Positions 51,369 through 62,578 are shown, counted from the first letter of the stretch. The stretch is DNA of 64,000 bases from Paraescarpia echinospica (GCA_020002185.1 CM034534.1:39156168-39220167); one strand, 5' to 3'. The notes: generated by a model not told the origin, from the letters alone. Translations and numbers: made by a program.

Positions 51369-52107
51369 GCCATCCCCGGAAGTGACCTAAGATCAAAGGC
51401 TTTTGAGTTTTTTATAAGTAGAATTCCTACGTTTTTTAGCACTAATGTTTTAGTAAACGTCAAAGTGATTGATGGGGGTCATGAGAAAGAGGGTGTCGCC
51501 CTCTACTAACTAAGGAGGCACTAATAGGGTGAATGTCGGCCTCTAGTGACTAATCAGGTACTAATTAGGGTAATTAATTAATTAAGTACTAATTAGTAAC
51601 AAATGAGTAGCGCAATTATTGGAGGAGAACGTTAGCAATGACTAAAAATAGTAAATAGCGACCAATTGGTATTAATTAGGTGCACGGGGGAGGTGGGAAA
51701 GATTTTAGAGTGAAGTGACGTCCCTGGGGATCAGGGTAATTAATTAAGTACTAATTAGTAACAAATGAGTAGCGCAATTATTGGAGGAGAACGTTAGCAA
51801 TGACTAAAAATAGTAAATAGCGACCAATTAGTATTAATTAGGTGCACGGGGGAGGTGGGAAAGATTTAGTAACTAATGAGGCACTAATAAGGGAAATAAA
51901 TAGGGTGATTGTCGACCTCTAGTGACTAATCAGGTACTAATTAGGTAAAAAATAGGGTAATTAATTAAGTACTAATTAGTAACAAATGAATAAGTGAGTA
52001 GTACAATTATTGGAGGAGAACGTTAGCAATAACTAAAAATAGTAAATATCGACTAATTAGTATTAATTAGGTGTACGGGGGAGGTGGGAAAGGTTCTAGA
52101 GCTCACG

Positions 52108-52137
52108 GGAAGGTTCTAGAACCTTCTAGAAGCTTCT
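52108..52137. promoter_or_regulatory. Heat-shock element, six contiguous pentamers (copy 1)
   Basis: Six abutting inverted pentamers: gGAAg, gTTCt, aGAAc, cTTCt, aGAAg, cTTCt. This is a perfect alternating nGAAn array, the binding site of trimeric heat-shock factor. Confidence 0.7.
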
Positions 52138-52685
52138 AGGCTGTAACGCGGTGCGGTGGCGTGCCGGGGGATCATCGAGGTTAGTCGGCCGGATTAACCT
52201 CTAGTAACTAATGAGGCACTAATAAGGGAAATAAATAGGGTGATTGTCGACCTCTAGTGACTAATCAGGTACTAATTAGGTAAAAATTAGGGTAATTAAT
52301 TAAGTACTAATTAGTAATAAGTGAGTAGTGCAATTATTGGAGGAGAACGTTAGCAATAACTAAAAATAGTAATTATCGACTAGTTAGTATTAATTAGGTG
52401 TACGGGACGTCAAAGTGATTGATGGGTTTCCTTAGAAAGAGGGTGTCGCCCTCTAGTAACTAATGAGGCACTAATAAGGAAATAAATAGGGTGATTGTCG
52501 ACCTCTAGTGACTAATCAGGTACTAATTAGGAAAAAACTAGGGTAATTAATTAAGTACTAATTAGTAATAAGTGAGTAGTGCAATTATTGGAGGAGAACG
52601 TTAGCAATAACTAAAAATAATAAATATCGACTAATTAGTATTAATTAGGTGTACGGGGGAGGTGGGAAAGGTTCTAGAGCTCACG

Positions 52686-52715
52686 GGAAGGTTCTAGAAC
52701 CTTCTAGAAGCTTCT
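52686..52715. promoter_or_regulatory. Heat-shock element, six pentamers (copy 2)
   Basis: Identical pentamer series to 52108-52137, in the next composite repeat unit. Confidence 0.7.
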
Positions 52716-53263
52716 AGGCTGTAACGCGGTGCGGTGGCGTGCCGGGGGATCATCGAGGTTAGTCGGCCGGATTAGCCTCTAGTAACTAATGAGGCACTAA
52801 TAAGGGAAATAAATAGGGTGATTGTCGACCTCTAGTGACTAATCAGGTACTAATTAGGTAAAAATTAGGGTAATTAATTAAGTACTAATTAGTAATAAGT
52901 GAGTAGTGCAATTATTGGAGGAGAACGTTAGCAATAACTAAAAATAGTAATTATCGACTAATTAGTATTAATTAGGTGTACGGGACGTCAAAGTGATTGA
53001 TGGCTTTTCTTAGAAAGAGGGTGTCGCCCTCTAGTAACTAATGAGGCACTAATAAGGAAATAAATAGGGTGACTGTCGACCTCTAGTGACTAATCAGGTA
53101 CTAATTAGGTAAAAATTAGGGTAATTAATTAAGTACTAATTAGTAATAAGTGAGTAGTGCAATTATTGGAGGAGAACGTTAGCAATAACTAAAAATAATA
53201 AATATCGACTAATTAGTATTAATTAGGTGTACGGGGGAGGTGGGAAAGGTTCTAGAGCTCACG

Positions 53264-53293
53264 GGAAGGTTCTAGAAAGTTCTAGAAGCTTCT
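53264..53293. promoter_or_regulatory. Heat-shock element, six pentamers (copy 3)
   Basis: gGAAg, gTTCt, aGAAa, gTTCt, aGAAg, cTTCt. Two substitutions relative to the other copies both fall on the variable n positions, so the core GAA/TTC triplets are all kept. Confidence 0.7.
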
Positions 53294-53552
53294 AGGCTGT
53301 AACGCGGTGAGGTGGCGTGCCGGGGGATCATCGAGGTTAGTCGGCCGGATTAGTTTACGCCTGGCGCGCTGGAGATCAGGAGGGCAATCGAATGGCCTGG
53401 TTTTCACGACTCACTGGTGAATGGGGGTTTCGTATGTCAGTCTGTTGGAGTTTATGTGCGTTGTTTGTCGGAAGGCCGGATAAATGTTTATTGCGGCTGC
53501 CATCTGGCCGGTCGGTAACAGCTGATGTTTGGTAACAGCTGATGCGCGTGCA

Positions 53553-53568
53553 TCAGTTTTCTGTGTCG

Positions 53569-53601
<33 letters not shown>

Positions 53602-53771
53602 GGCTCGACGGCTAAGAGTGGGCGGCGGTGTGGTGACGACGCGAAGCTGATTGGGCGAGGGGCAGGCTCAACGAAGTGTACCACAACGCCCCGTATGTTG
53701 GTTACCGTTGCAGTAACTGGGTGTGTCGTTGCCGTTGCAGATCGTTGTTGACCATGGTTCCGCCTGTTCAC
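53553..53771 (-). pseudogene. Left-arm coding remnant, outward facing
   Basis: The frame reads GVVVHFVEPAPRPISF and RPLLAVEP followed by a Gln run from (CAA)n. It aligns with TVHYIGPAPHAITF and QPLLAVEP of the right-arm gene. The acidic C-terminal half of that gene is missing here. It points out of the structure, as does the right copy. Confidence 0.55.
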
Positions 53772-53779
53772 GGAGAGGC

Positions 53780-55075
53780 CCCGAAGCTTTCTTCAGTGTT
53801 TCCTGTCTACAGCCCCTGTCTCCATCTCTTCCGTTCTTATTGTATAGGGGTGAGGGACTGGTACAGTATTGTAACATTTGTTCTTTTATTTCTCCAGTGT
53901 TTCCTGTCCACAGCCCCTGTCTCCATCTCCTCCAGTCTTATTGTATAGGGGTGAGGGTCTGGTACAGTAATGTGACAATTGTTCTTTTTTTCCTCGTGTT
54001 TCCTGTCCACAGCCCCTGTCTCCATCTCCTCCAGTCTTATTGTATAGGGGTGAGGGTCTGGTACAGTATTGTAACACTTGTTCTGTTCTTTCTCCAGTGT
54101 TTCCTGTCTACAGCACCTGTCTCCATCTCCTCCAGTCTTATTGTATATGGGTGAGGGACTGGTACAGTATTGTAACACTAGTTCTGTTCTTTCTCCAGTG
54201 TTTCCTGTCTAAAGCCCTTGTCTCCATCTCCTCCAGTCTTATTGTATAGGAGGGAGGGTCTGGTACAGTAATGTGACAATTGTTCTGTTCTTTCTCCAGT
54301 GTTTCCTGTCCACAGCACCTGTCTCCATCTCTTCCAGTCTTATTGTATAGGGGTGATGGTCTGTGCAGTATTGCAACACTTGTTCTGTTCTTTCTCCAGT
54401 GTTTCCTGTCGACGGCCCCTGTATCCATCTCCTCCAGTCTTATTGTATAGGGTTGAGGGTCTGGTACAGTAATGTGACAATTGTTCTTTTTTTCTCGTGT
54501 TTCCTGTCCACAGCCCCTGTCTCCATCTCCTCCAGTCTTATTGTATAGGGGTGAGGGTCTGGTACAGTATTGTAACACTTCATCTGTTCTTTCTCCAGTG
54601 TTTCCTATCTACAGCCCCTGTCTCCATCTCCTCCATTCTTATTGTATAGGGGTGAGGGTCTTGTACAGTAATGTGACACTTGTTCTGTTCTTTCTCCAGT
54701 GTTTCCTGCCTACAATCCTTGTGTCCATTGCCTCCAGTCTTATTGTATAGGGGTGAGGGTCTGGTACTGTAATGTGACAATTGTTCTGTTCTTTCTCCAG
54801 TGTTTCCTGTCCACAGCCCCTGTCTCCATCACCTTCAGTCTTATCGTATAGGGATGAGGGTCTGGTACAGTAATGTGATAATTGTTCTGTTCTTTCTCCA
54901 GTGTTTCCTGTCCACAGCCCATGTCTCCATCTCCTCCAGTCTTATTCTATATGGGTGAGGGTCTGGTACAGTAATGTGACAATTGTTCTATTCTGTCTCC
55001 AGTGTTTCCTGTCCACAGCCCCTGTCTCCATCTCCTCCCGTCTTGTTGCATAGGGGTGTTGGTGTGGTACAGTAA
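53780..55075 (+). repeat. Satellite array, about 13 units of ~101 bp, plus orientation
   Basis: Each unit reads CTGTCTCCATCTCCTCCAGT, TTATTGTATAGGGGTGAGGG, CTGGTACAGTA and TTCTGTTCTTTCTCCAG. Because 101 is not a multiple of three, the frame advances every unit and overlapping open frames of up to about three units appear on both strands; I treat these as artefacts. Confidence 0.95.
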
Positions 55076-55545
55076 TAGTACTGCGGGCGTTTTGGGGCCC
55101 CGTCGTGGGGGCTCCTGAACCTTTTTTATTTTACACACAAAAAAAGAGAGATAAAAAAGTGACCCCTTAGGTAGGTAGGTAGGTAGGGATAGTCCTTATG
55201 TTAGGTAGGTTGTTTATACGAGTATCGGCGCCGTAGTGACGCCGTCGTCGAGCACGCGACGTTTGGCGTAGAAGTAGCTCAACGCCGCGCGCTCCTGAAT
55301 GTTCGTCAGCACATAGCACATAATAGTGGTTAAGACATAAGTATCACGTACCTCACTGCCGAACGGGGGTATCGTATGTCGACGTGTACTGTCAGACTTT
55401 ATGCAGTGTATGAGCGTTAAGCGTTAAGCGGGGTTTGTTTATTTTGGCTGTCAGCTGGCTGTGCGCCAGCATACGCGGTGTGTTATGTGCGCTAGTTGGC
55501 CATAGGCAGGCGTTCGTTGACAGCTGATACTTGTGCATTGGGCTT
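55076..55545. other. Spacer between the opposed satellite arrays
   Basis: Contains a (GTAG)n run at about 55170-55185. At about 55345-55530 there is a third, diverged copy of the arm sequence found at 53400-53560 (CACTG--GAA-GGGGGT-TCGTATGTC, then GACAGCTGAT). No gene recognised. Confidence 0.6.
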
Positions 55546-58500
55546 GTGGTGAAGACTGGAGGAGATGGAGACAGGGGCTGTGGACAGGAAACACTGGAGA
55601 AAGAACAGAACAAGAGATACATTACTGTACCAGACCCTCACCCCTATACAATAAGACTGGAGGAGATGGAGACAGGGGCTGTGGACAGGAAATACTGGAG
55701 AAAGAACAGAACAATTGTCACATTACTGTACCAGACCCTCACCCATATAGAATAAGACTGGAGGAGATGGAGACATGGGCTGTGGACAGGAAACACTGGA
55801 GAAAGAACACAACAATTGTCCCGTTACTGTACAAGACCCTCACCCCTGTAAATAAGATTGGAGGAGATGGAGACAAGGGTTGTAGACAGGAAACACTGGA
55901 GAAAGAACAGAACAATTGTCACATTACTGTACCAGACCTTCACCCCTATACAATAAGACTGTAGAAGATGGAGACAGAGGCTGTAGAAAGGAAACACTGG
56001 AGAAAGAACAGAACAATTGTCACATTACTGTACCAGACCCTAACCCCTACACAATAAGACTGTAGGACATGGAGACTGAGGCTGTAGACAGAAAACACTG
56101 GAGAAAGAACAGAACAATTGTCACATTACTGTACCAGACCCTCACCCCTATACAATAAGACTGAAGGAGATGTAGACAGAGGATGTAGACTGCAAACACT
56201 GGAGAAAGAACAGAACAAGTGTTACAATACTCTACTTGACCCTCATCACAATACAATAAGAATGGAGGAGATACTTCATCTGTTCTTTCTCCAGTGTTTC
56301 CTATCTACAGCCCCTGTCTCCATCTCCTCCAGTCTTATTGTATAGGGGTGAGGGTCTTGTACAGTAATGTGACACTTGTTCTATTACTGTACCACACCCA
56401 CACCCCTATGCAACAAGACGGGAGGAGATGGAGACAGGGGCGGTGGACAGGAAACACTGGAGAAAGAACAGAACAATTGTCACATTACTGTACCAGACCC
56501 TCATCCCTATACGATAAGACTGGAGGAGATGGAGACAGGGGCCGCGGACAGGAAACACTGGAGAAAGAGCAGAATAACTGTCACATTACTGTACCAGACA
56601 CTCACCCCTATACCATAAGACTGAAGGTGATGGAGACAGGGGCTGTGGACAGGAAACACTGGAGAAACAACAGAACAATTGTGACATTACTGTACCAGAC
56701 CCTCACCCCTATGCAATAAGACTGGAGGCAATGGACACAAGGATTGTAGGCAGGAAACACTGGAGAAAGAACAGAACAAGTGTCACATTACTGTACAAGA
56801 CCCTCACCCCTATACAATAAGACTGGAGGAGATGGAGACAGGGGCTATAGATAGGAAACACTGGAGAAAGAACAGATGAAGTGTTACAATACTGTACCAG
56901 ACCCTCACCCCTATACAATAAGACTGGAGGAGATGGCGACAGGGGCCGTGGACAGGAAACACGAGAAACAAAGAACAATTGTCACATTACTGTACCAGAC
57001 CCTCAACCCTATACAATAAGACTGGAGGAGATGGATACAGGGGCCGTGGACAGGAAACACTGGAGAAAGAACAGAACAAGTGTTGCAATACTGTACAGAC
57101 CATCACCCCTATACAATAAGATTGGAAGAGATGGAGACAGGTGCTGTGGACAGGAAACACTGGAGAAAGAACAGAACAATTGTCACATTACTGTACCAGA
57201 CCCTCACCCTTATACAATAAGACTGGAGAAGATGGAGACAGGGGCTGTAGACAGGAAACACTGGAGAAAGAACAGAACAAGTGCTACGATACTGTACCTG
57301 ACCCTCACCCCTATAAAATAAGACTGGAGGAGATGGAAACAGGGGCTGTAAACAGGAAACATTGGAGAAATAACAGAACAAGTGTTACAATACTGTACCA
57401 GACCCTCACCCCTTTACAATAAGGAAACACTGGAGAAAGAACAGATGAAGTGTTACAATACTGTACCAGACCCTCACCCCTATACAATAAGACTGGAGGA
57501 GATGGAGACAGGGGCTGTGGACAGGCTACGATACTGTACCAGACCCTCACCCCTATAAAATAAGACTGAAGGAGATGGAGACAGGGGCTGTAGACAGGAA
57601 ACATAGGAGAAAGAACAGAACAAGTGTTACAATACTGTACCAGACCCTCACCCCTTTACAATAAGACTGGAGGAGATGGAGACAAGGGTTGTAGGCAGGA
57701 AACACTGGAGAAAGAACAGAACAAGTGTTACAATACTGTACCAGACCCTCACCCCTTTACAATAAGACTGGATGAGATGGAGACAAGGGTTGTAAACACT
57801 GGAGAAAGAACAGAACAAGTGTTACAATACTGTACCAGACCCTCACCCATATATAATAAGACTGGAGGAGATGGACACGGGCTGTAGACAGGAAACACTG
57901 GAGAAAGAACAGAACAAGTGTTACAATACTGTACCAGACCCTCACCCCTATACAATAAGAATGGAAGAGATGGAGACAGGGGCTGTGGACAGGAAACACT
58001 GGAGAAAGAACAGAACAAGTGTTACAATACTGTACCAGACCGTCACCCCTATACAATAAGACTGCAGGAGATGGAGACAGGGGCAGTAGACAGGAAACAC
58101 TGGAGAAAGAACAGAACAAGTGTTGCAATACTGTACCAGACCCTCACCCCTATACAATAAGACTGTAGGAGATGGAGACAGAGGCTGTAGACAGGGAACA
58201 CTGGACAAAGAACAGAACAAGAGTTAAGATACTGTACTAGACCCTCACCCCTATACAATAAGACTGGAGGAGATGGAGACAGGGGCTGTGGACAGGAAAC
58301 ACTGGAGAAAGAACAGAACAATTGTCACATTACTGTACCAGACCCTCACTCCTATACAATAAGACTGGAGGAGATGGATACAGGGGCCGTGGACAGGAAA
58401 CACTGGAGAAAGAACAAAACAAGTGTTGCAATACTGTACAGACCATCACCCCTATACAATAAGACTGGAAGAGATGGAGACAGGTGCTGTGGACAGGAAA

Positions 58501-60110
58501 CACTGGAGAAAGAACAGAACAATTGTCACATTACTGTACCAGACCTTCACCCTTATACAATAAGATTGGAGAAGATGGAGATAGGGGCTGTAGACAGGAA
58601 ACACTGGAGAAAGAACGGAACAATTGCTACGATACTGTACCAGACCCTCACCCCTATAAAATAAGACTGGAGGAGACTCACCCCTATAAAATAAGACTGG
58701 AGGAGATTGAGACAGGGGCTGTAGACAGGAAACATTGGAGAAAGAACAGAACAAGTGTTACAATACTGTACCAGACCCTCACCCCTTTACAATAAGACTG
58801 GATGAGATGGAGACAAGGGTTGTAAACACTGGAGAAAGAAACAGAACAAGTGTTACAATACTGTACCAGACCCTCACCCATATATAATAAGACTGGAGGA
58901 GATGGAGACGGGCTGTAGACAGGAAACACTGGAGAAAGAACAGAACAACTGTTACAATACTGTACCAGACCCTCACCCCTATACAATAAGAATGGAAGAG
59001 ATGAAGACAGGGGCTGTGGACAGGAAACACTGGAGAAAGAACAGGACAAGTGTTACAATACTGCACCAGACCAAAGAACAGAACAAGTGTTACAATACTC
59101 TACCAGACCGTCACCCCTTTACAATAAGACTGGAGGAGATGGAGACAAGGGTTGTAGGCAGGAAACACTGGAGAAAGAACAGAACAAGTGTTACAATACT
59201 GTACCAGACCCTCACCCATATAAAATAAGACTGGAGGAGATGGAGACGGGCTGTAGACAGGAAACACTGGAGAAAGAACAGAACAAGTGTTACAATACTG
59301 TACCAGACCCTCACCCCTATACAATGAGAATGGAAGAGATGGAGACAGGGGCTGTGGACAGGAAACACTGGAGAAAGAACAGAACAAGTGTTACAATACT
59401 GTACCAGACCGTCACCCCTATACAATAAGACTGCAGGAGATGGAGACAGGGGCTGTAGACAGGAAACACTGGAGAAAGAACAGAACGAGTGTTGCAATAC
59501 TGTACCAGACCCTCACCCCTATACAATAAGACTGTAGGAGATGGAGACAGAGGCTGTAGACAGGAAACACTGGACAAAGAACAGAACAAGAGTTAAGATA
59601 CTGTACTAGACCCTCACCCCTATACAATAAGACTGGAGGAGATGGAGACAGGGGCTGTGGACAGGAAACACTGGAGAAAGAACAGAACAATTGTCACATT
59701 ACTGTACCATACCCTCACTCCTATACAATAAGACTGGAGGAGATGGATACAGGGGCTGTAGACAGGAAACACTGGAGAAAGAACAGAACAAGTGTTGCAA
59801 TACTGTACAGACCATCACCCCTATACAATAAGACAGGAAGAGATGGAGACAGGTTATGTGGACAGGAAACACTGGAGAAAGAACAGAACAATTGTCACAT
59901 TACTGTACCAGACCCTCACCCTTATACAATAAAATTGGAGAAGATGGAGACAGGGGCTGTAGACAGGAAACACTGGAGAAAGAACAGAACAATTGCTACG
60001 ATACTGTACCAGACCCTCACCCCTATAAAATAAGACTGGAGGAGATGGAGACAGGGGCTGTAGACAGGAAACATTGGAGAAAGAACAGAACAAGTGTTAC
60101 AATACTCGTT
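55546..60110 (-). repeat. Satellite array, about 45 units of ~101 bp, minus orientation
   Basis: Same monomer as 53780-55075, reverse-complemented. Variant monomers recur in order. A unit with GATGGATACAGGGGC and a shortened CTGTACAGACCATC is found at about 57031, 58374 and 59743, so the array has higher-order units of about 1.34-1.37 kb. One monomer at about 56273-56383 is flipped to plus orientation. Confidence 0.95.
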
Positions 60111-60768
60111 CTCCGCCCAGTCCCTATATAAGCGCTTTGCACGCGGCCCGCACGCGGCCCCCGTGAGCGAGCGCACGCGAGCCGCAAAGCAGCCGACTCT
60201 TACAAGGTTACTAAAACTGAAAAAAAATCTCTCGGTCAGCCTAGTGCACTAACAGAACGCCACTTTTATTTCCTAATATAAAGTTACCATAAGATTCTCT
60301 AGTCCCACTGACTATTATAGGCCGCTTAGTTTGCTCACATTTCACCTTTAACGGTCGTTTTAAAGACTTACAAACAGTTACATAAGCACTTTATATAAAC
60401 AGTGACGTCAGCCCCTTATGTAAGGCTATGGCGTACGTGTCTAGGCCGCAACACGTTACCGCGCGCAAAACAGCGGCGCAACAACTGCGCCACCACGGCT
60501 TTGGTCCACCCCCATGACCCGCGGGCAAACCCTTGCGAGGCCCTCGCACCGAAACGGCTTCATTCATAGATCTCGAATAAATTTAACCCCAGGCGATCTG
60601 ATTATGATAGATAGGAGGCCGCGCGCCGATCGACCTGGGGGCACATTGTACCTTGGACGTCGCCGACCACATCACACCCCTTAACACTGTTTCTTTCTCC
60701 ACAGATGAACCCCCGCGCGCCAGTAGTCACCACCCCGACGCTAATTGACCTTTTCCTCCTTCCCCCAG
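60111..60768 (+). promoter_or_regulatory. Putative promoter and 5' region of the right-arm gene
   Basis: A TATA box (CTATATAAG, 60124-60132) lies just after the satellite, with GC-rich sequence downstream. At about 60485-60522 a short frame ends HGFGPPP and a stop, duplicating the last residues of the gene at 60769-61207. Possible acceptors are TTTCTTTCTCCACAG (ending about 60704, followed by an ATG at 60705) and CCTCCTTCCCCCAG (ending 60768). The exact 5' exon structure is unclear. Confidence 0.4.
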
Positions 60769-61207
60769 CCGACACATCTACGTGATCGACCCTAGTCTGG
60801 CACATGGACGCTACAATATCGGGCGGGGAATGACAGTGCACTACATAGGACCTGCGCCCCACGCAATCACATTCACCTCGCCACGACGCCGCCACCACCA
60901 GCCCCTGTTAGCCGTTGAGCCGCGCCGACGAGAAAAAGAACAAGAAGAAGAATCAGAAGAAGAAGAGCCGGCAGAAAATTTCGATGACGACTACAGTGGG
61001 TTCACCGATTTAGAATTTCTATATGCCGACAACCCCCTACCAGAGGCGGTAGAGACTTTCACACAGCCATTCTCCTTTGCCGATATATTCCCACGCCCCC
61101 AAATTCTCCCCCCCTCATTTGCCCCACCCGTCCCAGCGCATCTTTCCGTTCATTTAGGCTTTCCGCCACAACCCTCCGACCGGAACGGCTTTGGCCCACC
61201 CCCATGA
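60769..61207 (+). CDS. Right-arm gene: basic-acidic protein of unknown function, terminal exon
   Basis: The frame is open from a strong acceptor (ends 60768) through an ATG at 60782 to TGA at 61205-61207. AATAAA at 61233-61238 supports a terminal exon. The N-terminal half is basic and aromatic (TVHYIGPAPHAITF, SPRRRHH). A highly acidic stretch follows (EKEQEEESEEEEP, then DDDYSGFTDLEF) with hydrophobic residues between acids, as in some transcriptional activation domains. The end is Pro-rich (RNGFGPPP). No family is recognised. A homologous piece faces outward in the left arm. Confidence 0.45.
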
Positions 61208-61232
61208 CCCCTTTCCGTCGTCAACTGTAACC

Positions 61233-61238
61233 AATAAA
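61233..61238 (+). terminator. Polyadenylation signal AATAAA
   Basis: Canonical hexamer 26 nt after the stop of the right-arm gene, followed by T/GT-rich sequence (TTTATTGTTTCTGTG). Confidence 0.6.
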
Positions 61239-62578
61239 ATTTATTTCTCACCGTTTATTGTTTCTGTGTTTCCTTTCACCTTCCAACGCACACACGAATA
61301 TAGTTCCACCTACACATTTAGCCCACTCCACCGGCCTTCCAAAATCACACACGAATAATTCCGCCTATATTGCAACACCAAAGCCACAAGCTTAATAATA
61401 CACGCGCACAGGCCAATATGACAGCGCCGACCTCCAGCCGCATCAGATGCCACCAACTGTGTTTCCACCAGTATTCCAACTCACACACGAAACAATCCAG
61501 CGAACGCCAAATCCACAAGCTTAATACGCGCGCACACAGGCCAATCTGACAGCTCCGACCGCCAACTGCAATAACACACGATTAATTCCACCTATATTGC
61601 ACCACCAAACACCAGCGGCCGCCAAAGCCACAGGCTTAATACACGCGCACAGGCCCCTATGACAGCGCCAGCCTCCAGCCGCCATAACGATATTGCGCGC
61701 ACATCAGAGGTCCCCAACTGTATTTCAACTCACACACGAAACAAGCCAGCGACCGCCAAAGCCACACACAGGCCAATCTGACAGCTCCGACCGCCCACTG
61801 CTATAACGATATTGCACCGCAATTGCACGCGTATCCATCAGCTGTGCCGCAGCCAGCGCTGACAGGCAATATCCACATCGGCGCCACAACCTTATTACAA
61901 GCGCGTCTATGCGGCCCCGAAAAACATTTATCCGGCCTCCCGTCAAACAATGCACATAAAAATCCTACAGCCTGACATTCGACACCACCATTTGCCAGTG
62001 AGTCGTGAAAACCAGGCCACGCAATTGCCCTCCTGATCTCCAGCTCGCCAGGCGTAATCTAAACCGCGCGGCCCCACCTCCACCACCGCACCGGTCTAGA
62101 AGCTTCTAGAAGGTTCTAGAAGGTTCTAGAAGGTTCTAGAACCTTCCCGCGCGTCATTATTTTAAACTCGCTGATCTCCAGGGGTGTCACTTCACTCTAA
62201 AATCTTTCCCACCTCCCGTGCACGTAATGAATACTAATTGGTCTCTATTTACTATTTTTTGTCGTTGCTAACGTTCTCCTCCGATAATTGCGCTACTCAT
62301 TTGTTACTAATTAGTACTTAATTAATTAATTAATTAATTACCATAATTAGTACCTGATTAGTACTTAATTAATTTATTAATTAGTACCTGATTAGCCACT
62401 AGAGGTCGTCATTCACCCTATTTATTTCCTCTTTATTCAGTAGATGGCGACACCCTCTTTCTCATGACCCCCATCAATCACTTTTGACGTTTGCTAAATC
62501 ATACTGATAAAAAACGTAGGAATTCTACTTATAAAAAACTCAAAAGCCTTTGATCTTAGGTCACTTCCGGGGATGGCG
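61239..62578 (-). repeat. Right inverted arm
   Basis: The first part (61250-61900) has three or four diverged tandem blocks with CACACGAA, CCGCCAAAGCCACA and CAGGCCAATCTGACAGC motifs. From about 61900 to 62578 it is the complement of the left arm: GGCCGGATAAA block, GGCCTGGTTTTCACGACTCA block, heat-shock array, TTAATTAATT tract and the terminal GCCATCCCC end. Confidence 0.8.
62098..62147. promoter_or_regulatory. Heat-shock element, ten contiguous pentamers (right arm)
   Basis: Ten abutting alternating pentamers (aGAAg, cTTCt, aGAAg, gTTCt and so on, ending cTTCc) at the mirror position of the left-arm copies. Confidence 0.72.

Larger units (their letters stand above)
48245..51385 (-). mobile_element. 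LINE, nearly complete second ORF, recently inactivated
   Basis: The order on the minus strand is endonuclease (50589-51368), reverse transcriptase (49194-50567), C-terminus (48643-49179), 3' UTR and a (TAC)n tail at about 48253-48280. Endonuclease and polymerase are in the same frame, separated by one TAG (50589-50591). A single frameshift near 49190 separates the C-terminal part. The endonuclease lacks its N-terminus: the frame is lost at about 51370-51385, exactly where the long inverted-repeat structure begins. Clade is CR1/Jockey-like by general resemblance. Confidence 0.85.
51368..53780 (+). repeat. Left inverted arm with tandem AT-rich repeats
   Basis: After the terminal 110 bp, a composite unit recurs. 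Its parts are a CTAGTAACTAATGAGGCACT block, a GACCTCTAGTGACTAATCAG block, TAATTAATTAAGTACTAATT, GGAGGAGAACGTTAGCAA and a GTACGGGGGAGGTGGGAAAG block. GGAGGAGAACGTTAGCAA occurs seven times between 51620 and 53190 at alternating spacings of roughly 160-330 bp. Three of the units carry a heat-shock-like element. Confidence 0.85.
51368..62578. mobile_element. 11.2-kb structure with long terminal inverted repeats and internal satellite
   Basis: Both ends read GCCATCCCCGGAAGTGACC inward (51369 on plus, 62577 on minus) and stay similar for the first 70 bp with almost no change. Similarity continues through AT-rich repeats, heat-shock-like elements, a GGCCTGGTTTTCACGACTCA block (53395 and complement at about 62010), a GGCCGGATAAATGTTT block, and a coding segment. 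The left arm (51368 to about 53780) is longer than the right (about 60769 to 62578) because the AT-rich part is tandemly amplified. The interior is mainly two opposed satellite arrays. No transposase or integrase is seen, so it would be non-autonomous. A viral or giant-transposon origin cannot be excluded. No target duplication found. Confidence 0.7.

Noticed and set aside
55165..55190. Telomere-like GTAG/TAGG run
   Set aside because: Units are GTAG, not TTAGGG, and only a few copies are present.
53780..60110. Dozens of 60-146 codon open frames in the satellite
   Set aside because: The 101-bp unit shifts frame each repeat and leaves stops about every three units; no start context, conservation or splice support for a protein.
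61725..61955. Minus-strand open frame in the right arm
   Set aside because: Lies in repetitive arm sequence with no conserved counterpart in the left arm.
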